Virus record (IMG/VR): IMGVR_UViG_3300033149_004566
Location: 1 to 64,000 of that record
DNA from: a virus
Length of the DNA stretch: 64,000 nt
Strand: one strand, 5' to 3'
Shown here: one piece after another, positions 14,850-24,361 of the stretch
Numbering within the stretch: the stretch's first letter is position 1
Layout of the letters: each line of letters opens with the position of its first letter
Program-made: the position numbers and the translations under genes
The notes under the pieces: model-generated
Database searches by the model: none
The model's input: the letters and a program-made list of their open reading frames with translations, nothing else
What the model was told of the DNA's origin: nothing

Positions 14850-15736
14850 GATAATTTCGTCTCCGAATTTTTTAATAGATCTATTACCTTGACGACATTG
14901 GGCTTCATTATACGCGTTCCCGGCTCTACACCGGCTCTGGCTCCACGCACATATGCGACCCTGACCTTTTTACCGTCAATATATTCAAATTTCATTTCCA
15001 TGATTATGTCAAACCAATACCCCGTGGTATTATGACATATCGGGATTGTTTCGCCCGTCTTTTGAAACTTCGGTTCTTTTTGTCCGGCAAGCTGCACCAC
15101 GTCCCAGTCGTCCTTGACCTTACACGTGATAATGACGTTGCATTTCCTATGGCGTAAAAATTTCATCAGGGATTCCCACTTATCATTTCTCCAATACCAG
15201 TCTTTGGGTTGAATGTCGGCACTTTCGTCATCTTTCATCTTGAGAACCTTGATTCTCAAATACGAATTGATCCACTGAAACACGTCAGAAAGACTGTCTA
15301 TCACGATGGTTCCCTCTTCCATGTCTTTATATTTTATCAGAGTTTCCCAAAACACCTCATATGAAGCACAAGGATCGACTTCCAATGTTTTTTCGTTTTC
15401 AACGTACACGTCGTGATATATTATCTTTCCGTTTTCCATTTCTTCCTTGAAGAATTTTCCGAGCCAGTGCGCCGACAATTCCGTGTCGATGATGACCACT
15501 GGATGTCCCTTGGGAACCGGAATGGATCCACTGATGTTGGTATTTTTATCCAAAAAAACGGATGATGCGGCAAAGATTGTCTTGCCGATTTTTGCGGGCC
15601 CATCTACCATAATTTTAACACCGGATTCGTTGTTGGCCTCCTTTATGCCTTTCTTTTTTGCTGGCTCGTATTTTTTTTCTTCTTTTTTTTCTTTAACGGC
15701 GTTTTGCCACGGGCTTGCCTTTCCCTTCGGACTCAT
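14843..15736 (-). CDS. Sak4-like RecA-fold ATPase (AAA_24)
   Basis: A 297-residue ATPase with a lysine-rich N-terminus, Walker A GPAKIGKT (about residues 47-54), IIDTE (about 83) and Walker B TIVIDSL (about 142), then NVIITCKVKDDW, typical of AAA_24/Sak4 annealing ATPases. These RecA relatives aid single-strand annealing recombination with an SSB. The SSB-like gene lies immediately upstream and overlaps by four bases, the usual pairing. Confidence 0.8.
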   Translation of the reverse strand: MSPKGKASPWQNAVKEKKEEKKYEPAKKKGIKEANNESGVKIMVDGPAKIGKTIFAASSVFLDKNTNISGSIPVPKGHPVVIIDTELSAHWLGKFFKEEMENGKIIYHDVYVENEKTLEVDPCASYEVFWETLIKYKDMEEGTIVIDSLSDVFQWINSYLRIKVLKMKDDESADIQPKDWYWRNDKWESLMKFLRHRKCNVIITCKVKDDWDVVQLAGQKEPKFQKTGETIPICHNTTGYWFDIIMEMKFEYIDGKKVRVAYVRGARAGVEPGTRIMKPNVVKVIDLLKNSETKLSW

Positions 15737-16737
15737 TCATCATCACCGAATTCATCAAAATCTAGATCTTCCGTCTTTATCACCGGTGGAGTGACGGTGG
15801 GCTCCAGAAAAATGATGCCGGACGCATTGATCCTCGGCTCACCATTCTTGGATAAAGAAACTTTACCTATCACGTAACATTTCGTGTCCATTGAAATTCC
15901 ATCCAATGAGATTGACTTTGGAACCCATGCCGTGACAGGAGGCAGATCATCTTCATCGTCTTCCAAGCTCCATAATGTCTCGTCGTCCAACAGAACCATG
16001 TCGTTATTGGAATTATCCATTATGGTATAATTCAACACGGTGCCTTTTGTCACGATGAGTTGTTTTCTGACATTCTTTTTTAATTCATTTAACGGAACGT
16101 AATATTTCTTGCATAACTGCATCAACGTCTCAAATTTCGGCAGCTCTTCATCCCATGGTTCAAAATGCGTGGACGTAGTGCATCGCACGTGATATGCTTC
16201 TTTATCCTTTTCATTTTTATTTTCCACAGCCATGAACGTGATCGGCTCTTTCAAAATTGGTTCTAAAAACTTTTCATTTTTTGGATCGGCATACACGCCG
16301 CTTACCGTCATGAAAATTGGTTTTATGGAAGGATCAACGTCTTCATTCTTAATCGGAGCTCTCGCAGCCAGGCCAAAAAACGTCCTGATATAGAGATTTC
16401 TTGGAATTTTATTGTCATCCGGGCCATATATCACGCCATTCACCTTTTTATATCCCTGTTGGGACGCAAGGTCGGGACGGTTGATCATCATCTGTTCTAT
16501 TTTTCCGTATTTATAAGAAGCCCAGTCAAAAGGCTCCGTTGCCGCCAATAGAATGCCCTCAAATTTGAGCAAGTCCGCGGTCAGGTTACTTCTCGATAAA
16601 GACAAACGAACTTTTTCAATTGCCCTATCTTCTGAAAAACCTTTCTTTTTAAACTCGGTGAGTTTGGTTTCAAGTTCCTTAATGGAAACATTAAATTTTC
16701 TTGATAGTTTTTCAAGCCATTTATTTTTATCTTTCAT
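15733..16737 (-). CDS. Single-stranded-DNA-binding (OB-fold) protein candidate
   Basis: A 334-residue protein starting at ATG 16737 with GAGGTGAT upstream. A central beta-rich part and an acidic C-terminal tail (DLDFDEFGDDE) are the hallmarks of SSB and T4 gp32-type proteins, in which the tail recruits partners. It precedes the Sak4-like ATPase, supporting an SSB role. No clear OB signature can be proven by eye. Confidence 0.6.
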   Translation of the reverse strand: MKDKNKWLEKLSRKFNVSIKELETKLTEFKKKGFSEDRAIEKVRLSLSRSNLTADLLKFEGILLAATEPFDWASYKYGKIEQMMINRPDLASQQGYKKVNGVIYGPDDNKIPRNLYIRTFFGLAARAPIKNEDVDPSIKPIFMTVSGVYADPKNEKFLEPILKEPITFMAVENKNEKDKEAYHVRCTTSTHFEPWDEELPKFETLMQLCKKYYVPLNELKKNVRKQLIVTKGTVLNYTIMDNSNNDMVLLDDETLWSLEDDEDDLPPVTAWVPKSISLDGISMDTKCYVIGKVSLSKNGEPRINASGIIFLEPTVTPPVIKTEDLDFDEFGDDE

Positions 16738-16809
16738 TTGTATTATCACCTCATTTTTTAAATGATTTCAACTTTGAAAAAGTTGCATACAATATTTATT
16801 TTACAATCA

Positions 16810-18594
16810 TCATTTATAAATCTTTTCATTAACCGAAAATTCAGCCCTTTCGTGAAATTCCTCGCGCTTGGATGGATTCCACCCGCTAACGGGTCTATAA
16901 TATCCAACAATTCTAGACCATATTTCCACGTCTCCACCACAAGTTGGACATATGACATACGAGCCGACAATTGATTTCCTACATTTTTCACAGTGCGTTA
17001 AATTTGGAGTCACCGAAAAATATCCCAAAGATGAATTCTCTGCCACGTTCTTGATAAATTTTGAAAGCCCGTCGAAATTCGGCAATTCATCGATAAAAAT
17101 ATGCGTCATGCAGCCACCCGTGAATATCCTCTGGAACTCTCCCTCTATCTTGACTTTCAAATAAAGATCGTTCACGTCGACCGGTAAATGCGTCGAGTTG
17201 GTGTATTCTTCTTTTCCGTCAACGTTTATCGAAATGTACGACTTTCCGCGAAATCTTTTCTTATCATAATATGCGAATCTCGCGGCAGTTCTCTCAGCTG
17301 GCGTTTGTTCCAGGTTCCACAACGTCTTGTCGATCTTTTGGAACTCGGTTATCTTTTCTCTCACGTGTCCCAAGACTTTATTCACGAACTCGACGGATTC
17401 TTCCTCCCAAATCGGCTTTCCCAGATAATTCATGCACATGTCGTGCATTCCTATGATCCCGATGGTGTTGAAATGTGTTTTCAACTTTCTTGGAAGATAA
17501 GTGCGAATGGTCGGTATCATGCCCATCTCGTAAGATTTCAACACGTTTTTCCTCTTCCAATTCAGCTGTTTTCTCGCCATGTATAACAATTCATCTATCC
17601 TGTAAAAGAGCTCGTCATCGTCCCTACACGTGTAGCCGAGCCTCGGCATGTTCAGAGAAACCACGCCTAAAGATCCGGTAGACTCGCCTATAGACCACGT
17701 TCCTCCGAGATGTGCCTGGACTTCAGCATAGTTGATATTGAGACGGCAGCACATCGCAAGAATGCTTTCTCTATCCAAGTAATCCACGTTATAATTCAAG
17801 AAGTACGGCTGTCCTCTAAGAGCTGTCATTTCAAACATGTATCTGGACATTTCACTATCGTAATCAAATTCCGGGCTCAACTCTACCGTTATTATGGGAA
17901 ACGTGAACGGAGCACCGTGATAATCCCCGTCAACGTGAATCTCACAAAAGGCCCTGTTGATCATGTCAATCTCGTTTTTACAATCATGATAAGTGAAAGT
18001 CATTTCCTCTCCACCCACGTAGGGAACTTTATCATCATATCTTTTGGGAATTGCCTGACAAATATTGAAGTTCATGAAAGGGCTCTGGAATCCATAGCGG
18101 CTCGGCTGATTTAGGTTGAAATAAAGCGACTGAATCTCTTGTCTGACCTGACGGTAATTCAATCCATCATTTTTGACAAACGGTGCCAACAACACGTCAA
18201 CATCACCGAACGCTATTGCGCCCGCAACTTCCTGCTGCACGCTCGTGGTAAAATTAATCAATTGATTTAACACCGTTGATAAATGCTTGGGAGGGCCAGC
18301 TCTTTTGGACAACTTCAAACCATCCATTATTATACTTTCAAGTGGAAAACTGGAACAATACGGCATGTACTCCGCCGTCCACAGGTCATGGAAGTGTAAA
18401 TCGCCCCTATCGTGTGCTTTTGCACTCTCGGGATAAAATTTAGCAATTTCAACCAGGGCGTGTTTTTTCATGTGATTTTGAACTATCCAGTTATACAAGC
18501 CGCTGGCACACACGGTAGTATTGGCATTATCATTTTTATGATAACCATTATTCTTATAATCGTATATTATTCTATCTAATGTTTTCATTTGCAT
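16810..18594 (-). CDS. nrdD: Anaerobic (class III) ribonucleotide reductase large subunit
   Basis: A 594-residue NrdD. The C-terminus has the glycyl-radical site RIVGYYRPV (about residues 560-568) and a zinc finger HCEKC...CPTCGG just before it. The catalytic barrel is recognisable (RGDLHFHDL, SLNMPRLGYT, NTIGIIGMHD). It reduces ribonucleoside triphosphates to dNTPs without oxygen, pointing to an anaerobic host. The radical-SAM activase NrdG is not in this window, so it may be elsewhere on the virus or supplied by the host. The SD is AGAGGTC. Confidence 0.95.
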   Translation of the reverse strand: MQMKTLDRIIYDYKNNGYHKNDNANTTVCASGLYNWIVQNHMKKHALVEIAKFYPESAKAHDRGDLHFHDLWTAEYMPYCSSFPLESIIMDGLKLSKRAGPPKHLSTVLNQLINFTTSVQQEVAGAIAFGDVDVLLAPFVKNDGLNYRQVRQEIQSLYFNLNQPSRYGFQSPFMNFNICQAIPKRYDDKVPYVGGEEMTFTYHDCKNEIDMINRAFCEIHVDGDYHGAPFTFPIITVELSPEFDYDSEMSRYMFEMTALRGQPYFLNYNVDYLDRESILAMCCRLNINYAEVQAHLGGTWSIGESTGSLGVVSLNMPRLGYTCRDDDELFYRIDELLYMARKQLNWKRKNVLKSYEMGMIPTIRTYLPRKLKTHFNTIGIIGMHDMCMNYLGKPIWEEESVEFVNKVLGHVREKITEFQKIDKTLWNLEQTPAERTAARFAYYDKKRFRGKSYISINVDGKEEYTNSTHLPVDVNDLYLKVKIEGEFQRIFTGGCMTHIFIDELPNFDGLSKFIKNVAENSSLGYFSVTPNLTHCEKCRKSIVGSYVICPTCGGDVEIWSRIVGYYRPVSGWNPSKREEFHERAEFSVNEKIYK

Positions 18595-18724
18595 GATTTC
18601 GACCTCTTTTCAATCATTTTTACTACATGTCCTCCATTTTTTACAATTTTCCGAATCACGCTTTTACAAGCGAGCACGTCATGTAAGACGCGATTTTTTT
18701 ATCTTGCATATTATATGACATCAA

Positions 18725-18735
18725 TGATATATAAA
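18725..18735 (-). promoter_or_regulatory. Candidate TATA box for the nrdD transcript
   Basis: On the minus strand TTTATATATC follows an A-rich stretch resembling a BRE, about 130 bases upstream of the nrdD ATG. It is the only strong TATA-like element in the 395-base gap 18595-18989, the longest gap in the replication block. Confidence 0.5.
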
Positions 18736-18797
18736 TTTTTTGCATGCCGAAATTGATTTTTTTACATCCCAAACGACTTTTCAAAACTCGGTTTTGA

Positions 18798-18852
18798 TGG
18801 TATAGATTTGGTATAAATTGGGTATAGAGTTGGCATAGATTTGGTACAAAAT
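18798..18852. repeat. Five 11-bp-spaced iterons
   Basis: The core GG[TC]A (GGTA, once GGCA) begins at 18799, 18810, 18821, 18832 and 18843, an exact 11-base period, about one helical turn. The unit is close to TTGGTATAGAT. An 18-base stretch, GGGTATAGAGTTGGCATA, recurs on the opposite strand at 42340-42357 next to the ribbon-helix-helix gene. It is probably a binding array for that repressor, upstream of the nrdD TATA box. Confidence 0.7.
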
Positions 18853-18989
18853 ATTATTAGTCTATTATCTAAAATGCAAAAAAACGCAATTTTTGACAAA
18901 CATCGCTTCGTGTTTTGAAAAATACCTAACCCGCGCAACATCATTACACTGTTATGTATTTTTTATAAAAAAATATATTTTTGAACAAA

Positions 18990-20345
18990 TCAAGCACGAC
19001 CATCATTTCTCATGACTTTATTCAGGCCCTTTTCCGTTATCCACACGCGGGCTCTCTTGGTTCCTTTTGTCTCTATAAGGCCCAATTTTTTCATTTTATT
19101 AATCTCTTGCTTGCGTATCGTTTCTTTTGCCAGACCGGTGTTGTTTTTTATAAAAGTCACCAATTCATCATAAAGAACGCTCTCCTTGTAAGACGTGGCA
19201 TTCGTATCGTAAAGATATTTCAACGACTGGATCATGTTTTCTTCGAGATTTCTCGAAACGCTTGCAGTGGCCCATTCTTCAACAAATTTTAACGACGAAT
19301 TTACCATCCAATATAGATATTTTCCAGCGCGAGTTATGTCATCAACTTCAACTTGTTCGTGCCTTTCCATGATGGAAATGATGGATGAAACTCTCAACAT
19401 GTTCCTCATTATATCAGACTGCATGGAATTTAAAAGATCATTTGCCGGGCCGATGATCTTGCCTATCAACCTCTTGTTGATTTTATTTGTCATGCTGAAC
19501 ATCTCCTCCATCGTGCCATCCGTAAATTCAACCACGTTGTTTCTCCTCACGTAAGTTTCCAGCGATGACGAGCCCTTCAAGTCACACAGAAACTTGATCC
19601 ATTTCTTCCAAGAACTATTTAACCTCGTCTCATTTACCACGTTTATGACCTTTTCTCCGAGCCCATTCCAGACTTCATCCATCGATGGTTTTATATATAA
19701 TAATATTCCCCTCCGCATCAGCCCGGTAGAAAGCGTGCTAAAATCTATTGGCATCGGTTGCATGAAGAATACGATGGTGCAAGTCGGCCTGTAACGTATT
19801 GGATCATCGAACGACACGTCTACACGATGTTTTATGACTTCATTGTTTCCTATCGTGTTCATGGCTTTTTTTAGAGTCGACCTTATTTCTTCTTTTCGTT
19901 CGTCTTTTAATATAACCTGTGCCTCATCAAATGCCACGAAATCCTTTGATAAAATTCCTTTATTGTCTTTCATCACGTCTATAAATTTTTTCTTCGACTT
20001 TCCAATGACGTAATCTGGATTATCTTCCCTCGACACGACCTTTTTACCTATCAGATGATCCACGTGCAATCGATCGCTCGTGCTAAAAACCTCGTTTGGA
20101 ATGTGCGTGATAGTGGTATTCATCATGTCATAAATGCTGGTCTTTCCGGTTCCGGCACGCATTATGTAAAAAGCGTGCAACCTTCCATCTATTAACTCCT
20201 TACCAAAATATAATGGATAAAATCTTCTCGCATGACAGGTGAGTACAAAAAACGTGGATATCTTGATGACATCATAACTTTTCCCGTACAAGTCCCACAA
20301 GTTCAAGAAATTATCATACACTGGATGATCTATGTAGAGATCCAT
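18990..20345 (-). CDS. AAA+ ATPase, replicative helicase candidate
   Basis: A 451-residue protein with Walker A RAGTGKTS (about residues 64-71), Walker B FVAFDEAQ (about 137-144), a sensor region and arginines in STGLMRRG (about 216). A C-terminal winged helix (about 375-445, KKLGLIETKGTKRARVWITEKG) follows. The layout is like MCM-type or other archaeal-virus helicases with a C-terminal wHTH. It lies beside the XPF-like nuclease and upstream of nrdD. Assignment as helicase rests on context. Confidence 0.65.
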   Translation of the reverse strand: MDLYIDHPVYDNFLNLWDLYGKSYDVIKISTFFVLTCHARRFYPLYFGKELIDGRLHAFYIMRAGTGKTSIYDMMNTTITHIPNEVFSTSDRLHVDHLIGKKVVSREDNPDYVIGKSKKKFIDVMKDNKGILSKDFVAFDEAQVILKDERKEEIRSTLKKAMNTIGNNEVIKHRVDVSFDDPIRYRPTCTIVFFMQPMPIDFSTLSTGLMRRGILLYIKPSMDEVWNGLGEKVINVVNETRLNSSWKKWIKFLCDLKGSSSLETYVRRNNVVEFTDGTMEEMFSMTNKINKRLIGKIIGPANDLLNSMQSDIMRNMLRVSSIISIMERHEQVEVDDITRAGKYLYWMVNSSLKFVEEWATASVSRNLEENMIQSLKYLYDTNATSYKESVLYDELVTFIKNNTGLAKETIRKQEINKMKKLGLIETKGTKRARVWITEKGLNKVMRNDGRA

Positions 20346-20986
20346 TCCTCTCTCACCTTATCGTATATGAGCGATGCGGTCTGCTTACCTATATTCGGAA
20401 CCTGCATTAATTCCTCTACGGATGCATTAATTATGTTATAAACGTTTCCGAATTGTTTTAAAAGCAACTTTCCGTTTTTCTGTCCGATTCTCGGAAGAGA
20501 CATCACCATGGATAACACCTCGTCATTTTTAATTCTATGCACTTTGGGAACTGGCTCGTAAGTTCCCTTGTCAATCTTTTCAAAAATTTTCTTCACTACA
20601 TACGTGAAATCGTCCGTGCCAGACACCATGAAAATTGACACGTTAGACCTCGCCATCACGCTTGCAATGGCAGATTTCACGGCAGCCCATTTTATGAACT
20701 TGTACTTGTTCATTGCCACGAGTTTTTTCCACGTGTGTTTCAGGTTTCCAACAATTCCTATCATGCACTTTTTAAAATTTCTATCCATGTTGATTACCTG
20801 TCGCTGTAATCGCCCATCGACAATAGATGATATGAAGTCGCCGCATTCTTTTCTTTCAATACAAATACTACGGTCAAGATCTATTACATCACCAATTTCT
20901 AATCTTTGGACTTCATATTTTATCTTGTGTCGATCAAACGACTTCCTTATTTCTTCGGGTTCTCTATCATCTAAGAGGATCGGCAT
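20330..20986 (-). CDS. XPF/Hef/ERCC4-family structure-specific nuclease
   Basis: A 218-residue protein with the ERCC4 nuclease core: LLDDREP (residues about 4-10), then IERKECGDF (about 43-51), matching the ERKxxxD active site. A C-terminal tandem helix-hairpin-helix (LPRIGQKNGKLLLKQFG and VPNIGKQTASLI) binds DNA. It is short, lacking a helicase part. It should cut branched or flap DNA during replication and recombination. Confidence 0.9.
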   Translation of the reverse strand: MPILLDDREPEEIRKSFDRHKIKYEVQRLEIGDVIDLDRSICIERKECGDFISSIVDGRLQRQVINMDRNFKKCMIGIVGNLKHTWKKLVAMNKYKFIKWAAVKSAIASVMARSNVSIFMVSGTDDFTYVVKKIFEKIDKGTYEPVPKVHRIKNDEVLSMVMSLPRIGQKNGKLLLKQFGNVYNIINASVEELMQVPNIGKQTASLIYDKVREEWIST

Positions 20987-21642
20987 CCTACTATTAACTC
21001 CTTCATAGTAACTATCTCATCAAATCCAAACCATTTCAACCACGTCTGAACAAAATTAGCATTGCTCTTGTTTTTACGCAACATCCTGGTATTGCTTTTA
21101 CATTTTTTAAAATGATCCGTGGTAATCAAGCACTTTGCAGCCCGTTTTGATATCTGTTTTAACATCAACATCGGATCCACCGCTTTTTCCAGGACTTCAT
21201 ACATTATTATCGTGCCATACATGTTCTCTATCGGAACCACGTCGTATCTCCCGTTAATCATCTCCGCGATGCTCAAAGATATGGATCTGATATCCGACGG
21301 CACGACGTGCATTTTTCCCATGGCACTCAAGTAATACGCGTTAAAACCACCACAATCTCTAAACGTCAAGACGTTATCAATTGCACCGAACGTCAACATG
21401 GCATCATAAGCGGCGTGCAAAAATGGTACCCTTTTCTCTATATTTTTAAGATCGTCAAAGATCACGGATATCGACCTGCTGTACCAGCCGTCAATTGCGC
21501 TCTGAGTTATTTCCACGTTTAAAAATTCCCTTCTCACGTGCAAGTGAGGAACTCTCAAATACGTTTCGTAGGTATCGTCGTCTATTTCAAAAGTTTCCTT
21601 CAAAAAATCTCCGACCGTTTCCTTTAACGTCTCAAATATCAT
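20971..21642 (-). CDS. Methyltransferase-like protein
   Basis: A 223-residue protein with a degenerate class I SAM-methyltransferase pattern: TFRDCGGFNAYYLS in place of motif I, YDVVPIENMYGTIIMYEVLEKAVDP as the motif IV region and a LITTDHF strand. The glycine pattern is poor, so activity is doubtful. It overlaps the nuclease gene by 16 bases. Confidence 0.5.
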   Translation of the reverse strand: MIFETLKETVGDFLKETFEIDDDTYETYLRVPHLHVRREFLNVEITQSAIDGWYSRSISVIFDDLKNIEKRVPFLHAAYDAMLTFGAIDNVLTFRDCGGFNAYYLSAMGKMHVVPSDIRSISLSIAEMINGRYDVVPIENMYGTIIMYEVLEKAVDPMLMLKQISKRAAKCLITTDHFKKCKSNTRMLRKNKSNANFVQTWLKWFGFDEIVTMKELIVGCRSS

Positions 21643-21898
21643 TTAACATGTCCTCCATTTCCATCATCACGTACCTGGGAATGCATCCCACCTTGTATTT
21701 TCTCGAAAATCCGCTCATTATGCATTCCCTTTTCACGCGGTTTTTTAAAAAAAACATGCAGAGATATTCCCTGAGGAACATCCTATTGACGTGTTTTATG
21801 GCGTCGCTTTCTCCTACATCTTCCATGTTGATAATTATCCTGTCATCAATATTCCACGCAACGCGACTACTGTCTTTAGAAACGACATCAACGTCCAT
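21632..21898 (-). CDS. Small hypothetical protein
   Basis: An 88-residue protein from ATG 21898 with GGAGA about ten bases upstream. It begins MDVDVVSKDSSR and contains IDDRIIINMEDVGESDAIKHVNRMF. No known domain. It lies between two methyltransferase-like genes. Confidence 0.6.
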   Translation of the reverse strand: MDVDVVSKDSSRVAWNIDDRIIINMEDVGESDAIKHVNRMFLREYLCMFFLKNRVKRECIMSGFSRKYKVGCIPRYVMMEMEDMLNDI

Positions 21899-21911
21899 TA
21901 ATAACATTCTC

Positions 21912-22649
21912 CTAATTTTTAAGGAAATGCGTGTAAGAGCCCAATGGAAATATTCCAACTTTCGACAACATTTCATAGAGGCTGAAAATGTTCATTCCCA
22001 TGTATTTTTTTAGATGACTGGGATTCGACCTATTATCCTGTGGATTCAAGGGAAAAGTCACCCGCAAGAATAGGTGTCCGTCGTGTTTTAACAAGTTTGA
22101 AATTTGCTTGATCTCGTACTCCAAGTCATTACAATGCTCCAACACGTCGTGGCAAATGACGCAGTCAAATTTTTCATCTGGTATTTCTCTTAAAAATCTT
22201 ACAGTTGCGCCGTGTTTTTCAGCTCTGAACCTTGCAAATTCTTGTACTCTTTCACCTATATCATAAGACGTTATATCGTGGCCCATCTCTGAAATTCTAA
22301 TGTCTAAAGATCCTATACCACCACCATAATCTAAAATCTTCATCTTTGGCGCATTTTTCAAGAAATGAAGTACTTCAAATGAATATATTTCATATTTAGT
22401 CATTTGTTTGCCATCAAACAACATTTTTTTATCATCGCTATGCCATTTAGCCATGTCAAACGCTGCAAACATGGATTTCTTATAAAAATCCTTGATTTCT
22501 TCATCACCTTTCGGTGGATGTGGCCCAAAAAGCCTGTTCCATTCTTCCATGTAATATCTATCGCCATTTTCCAAGTAATGAAGTGTCTCATCTTCAGGAA
22601 AATGAAAAAACTCCGCAAGTTCTTTTACCATTTCATTCTTATCATACAC
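21912..22649 (-). CDS. Class I SAM-dependent methyltransferase
   Basis: A 245-residue protein with a clear SAM site: ILDYGGGIGSLD (about residues 92-103), TSYDIGERV for the acidic loop and CVICHDVLEHCNDLE (about 149-163). The start is GTG with GGGAGG nine bases upstream. The substrate is unknown; the cluster 20.9-27.9 kb with glycosyltransferases suggests a glycan or other surface polymer. Confidence 0.85.
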   Translation of the reverse strand: MYDKNEMVKELAEFFHFPEDETLHYLENGDRYYMEEWNRLFGPHPPKGDEEIKDFYKKSMFAAFDMAKWHSDDKKMLFDGKQMTKYEIYSFEVLHFLKNAPKMKILDYGGGIGSLDIRISEMGHDITSYDIGERVQEFARFRAEKHGATVRFLREIPDEKFDCVICHDVLEHCNDLEYEIKQISNLLKHDGHLFLRVTFPLNPQDNRSNPSHLKKYMGMNIFSLYEMLSKVGIFPLGSYTHFLKN

Positions 22650-22809
22650 CCGGCATTCCTCCCGAGCTTTTCTCTATTATTTTTATCAGGGATCTTTCTA
22701 TTTTTTCAGCCAAGCATTCGACATGAAAATCCCTGACATCATTTATCGTCACTATATCGTCCCCGTCTTTAAACGGTTTTTTACATTTACTACACGTTCT
22801 CATGATCAT
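22642..22809 (-). CDS. Small zinc-finger peptide
   Basis: A 55-residue frame, MIMRTCSKCKKPF..., with a CxxC pair and a later HVEC, a LIM-like half-finger. Its stop overlaps the GTG start of the methyltransferase. It fills the gap before the next upstream gene, and a second ATG at 22803 is also possible. Confidence 0.6.
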   Translation of the reverse strand: MIMRTCSKCKKPFKDGDDIVTINDVRDFHVECLAEKIERSLIKIIEKSSGGMPGV

Positions 22810-22868
22810 CACTTTACAATGTCGCCGTGCCTTTTAAACTTTTCTACCACGTTTTTTCATATAAATCT

Positions 22869-23795
22869 CTAACAAATCCATTCTTTTTTACCTGATAAAA
22901 TAAAATTTATCAAATCGTTTATCTCTTTTTTACCGTGCGGCACTGGATGTGATGGATCATTTACATCTATAGCGTATATTCCACGTCCCAATATTAGATT
23001 CCAAGGCCGTATATCGTGATGGCCTTCCAATTTAACATCTTTTATCATGGAAACTATTTCGCCGCGCGTTGGATATATCCCATTCAATTGAATATATGTC
23101 CAAAGATTTATTCCGGGTATCCATTTTCTCTCTTCATTTTTTCTTTTTGAAACGTATATTTTTTCTTCGTAATTCGATATAACATATCCATTAAAATCGT
23201 ATTCGGTTCCATAACGCGTTGTTTTAATATCAATGTTGTTTTTAACACAATACATGGGTCTTTTCTTTAAAGGATCGACGTGTGATTCGATCAACGCATC
23301 TGGCACGCCCAAATCATTTATAATTAAATTATTTTCCTCGTACTTTTTACCCAACGATTTTTTTTCAACGGCCATTTCATATATGACGTGTTCAGCCAGT
23401 TTTTTGGACGCAACGTACACGTCATGAATATCTTCATCAAAATTATGAATCACGCTTAACAACAGGGCTATATCGAAATGAGAACACGACTTCAACGCAT
23501 TCAATTTTTCTACCGTCAATTTATCGTTCAATACGACAACATTTTTTAATTTATTGACCTTTATCGACAATAATATCTCATCCACGTATGTTGGTTCTAC
23601 CGCAATAAACACGCTTTCTGGAAAATCTATTGCTCCTCTAATGCAAAAATATCCAGAATTGGCTCCAATATCGAGCAATGTAAATGGTCTTTTATATTTT
23701 TGACAAATTCCACGTATCATTTTATATCTATCATTACATTCTCGAATGCCTTTACTAACGACCTTACCATTTATCCACGTATCTTGATAATTCAT
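22869..23795 (-). CDS. Methyltransferase fused to a kinase-like C-terminus
   Basis: A 308-residue protein. The N-terminal half is a class I methyltransferase (LLDIGANSGYFCIRGA, about residues 40-55; VAVEP-like IAVEPTYVD). The C-terminal half carries HHDIRPWNLIL (about 260) and IYAIDVND (about 273), which resemble the HxDxxxxN and DxxD motifs of small-molecule or lipopolysaccharide kinases. It may methylate and phosphorylate a glycan, and sits among glycan genes. Confidence 0.65.
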   Translation of the reverse strand: MNYQDTWINGKVVSKGIRECNDRYKMIRGICQKYKRPFTLLDIGANSGYFCIRGAIDFPESVFIAVEPTYVDEILLSIKVNKLKNVVVLNDKLTVEKLNALKSCSHFDIALLLSVIHNFDEDIHDVYVASKKLAEHVIYEMAVEKKSLGKKYEENNLIINDLGVPDALIESHVDPLKKRPMYCVKNNIDIKTTRYGTEYDFNGYVISNYEEKIYVSKRKNEERKWIPGINLWTYIQLNGIYPTRGEIVSMIKDVKLEGHHDIRPWNLILGRGIYAIDVNDPSHPVPHGKKEINDLINFILSGKKEWIC

Positions 23796-23806
23796 AGCAA
23801 CACTAT

Positions 23807-24361
23807 TTATAATTTTCTAAAAACAAATCCATTTATTGGATCTTCTTTATATTTTATGAATTTCAGGCCGCGGTCTTCCATGAATTTGATCCACCCCTCT
23901 TTTACAAATGTTGTGAGAGTGTCGACATCACATTTTTCCTGAAAAACAAAAAGCCCGTTCTTTTTAATGGCACGAACTATCAAAGGAACGTATTTTTTCT
24001 TATTTTCGAGATTTATGTGTTGTAAAACCGTGTTCATGAAAACCAAATCGAACTCTTCTTCGTAATCCAGGTCTCCGATGTTTAGCAACCTGAAATTTCC
24101 TTCCGGATATCTTTGTCTCGCGTAGTCTATGGCAGTATGACTTGCATCGACGCCAGTATATGTGCCGCCAGCAGCGACGAGTGCCGCATGCCAATTACCG
24201 ATGTTACAGCCCAAATCCAAGACTTTAAATTTTTCCGGCAATAAATATCTAAAATAATCAAATATTTCCGTATTTTCATTATGCTTGCGTTTCTTCCATT
24301 GATTTCTGGCTTCTTGACACCATGATATGTTATCATCACCTACAAAATCCATGACAATCAC
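23807..24361 (-). CDS. Class I SAM-dependent methyltransferase
   Basis: A 184-residue protein with VLDLGCNIGNWHAALVAAG (about residues 48-66), YTGVDAS and FDLVFMNTVLQH (about 105-116), a complete SAM fold. Its start overlaps the upstream gene by four bases. Small-molecule or glycan methylation is likely from context. Confidence 0.85.
   Translation of the reverse strand: MIVMDFVGDDNISWCQEARNQWKKRKHNENTEIFDYFRYLLPEKFKVLDLGCNIGNWHAALVAAGGTYTGVDASHTAIDYARQRYPEGNFRLLNIGDLDYEEEFDLVFMNTVLQHINLENKKKYVPLIVRAIKKNGLFVFQEKCDVDTLTTFVKEGWIKFMEDRGLKFIKYKEDPINGFVFRKL

Noticed and set aside
16758-16991. A 77-codon minus frame at the end of nrdD
   Set aside because: It overlaps the zinc-finger and glycyl-radical end of nrdD in another frame; nrdD evidence is decisive.
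18762-18944. A 60-codon minus frame in the nrdD upstream gap
   Set aside because: It covers the iteron array, has low-complexity composition and no SD, so it is taken as non-coding control DNA.
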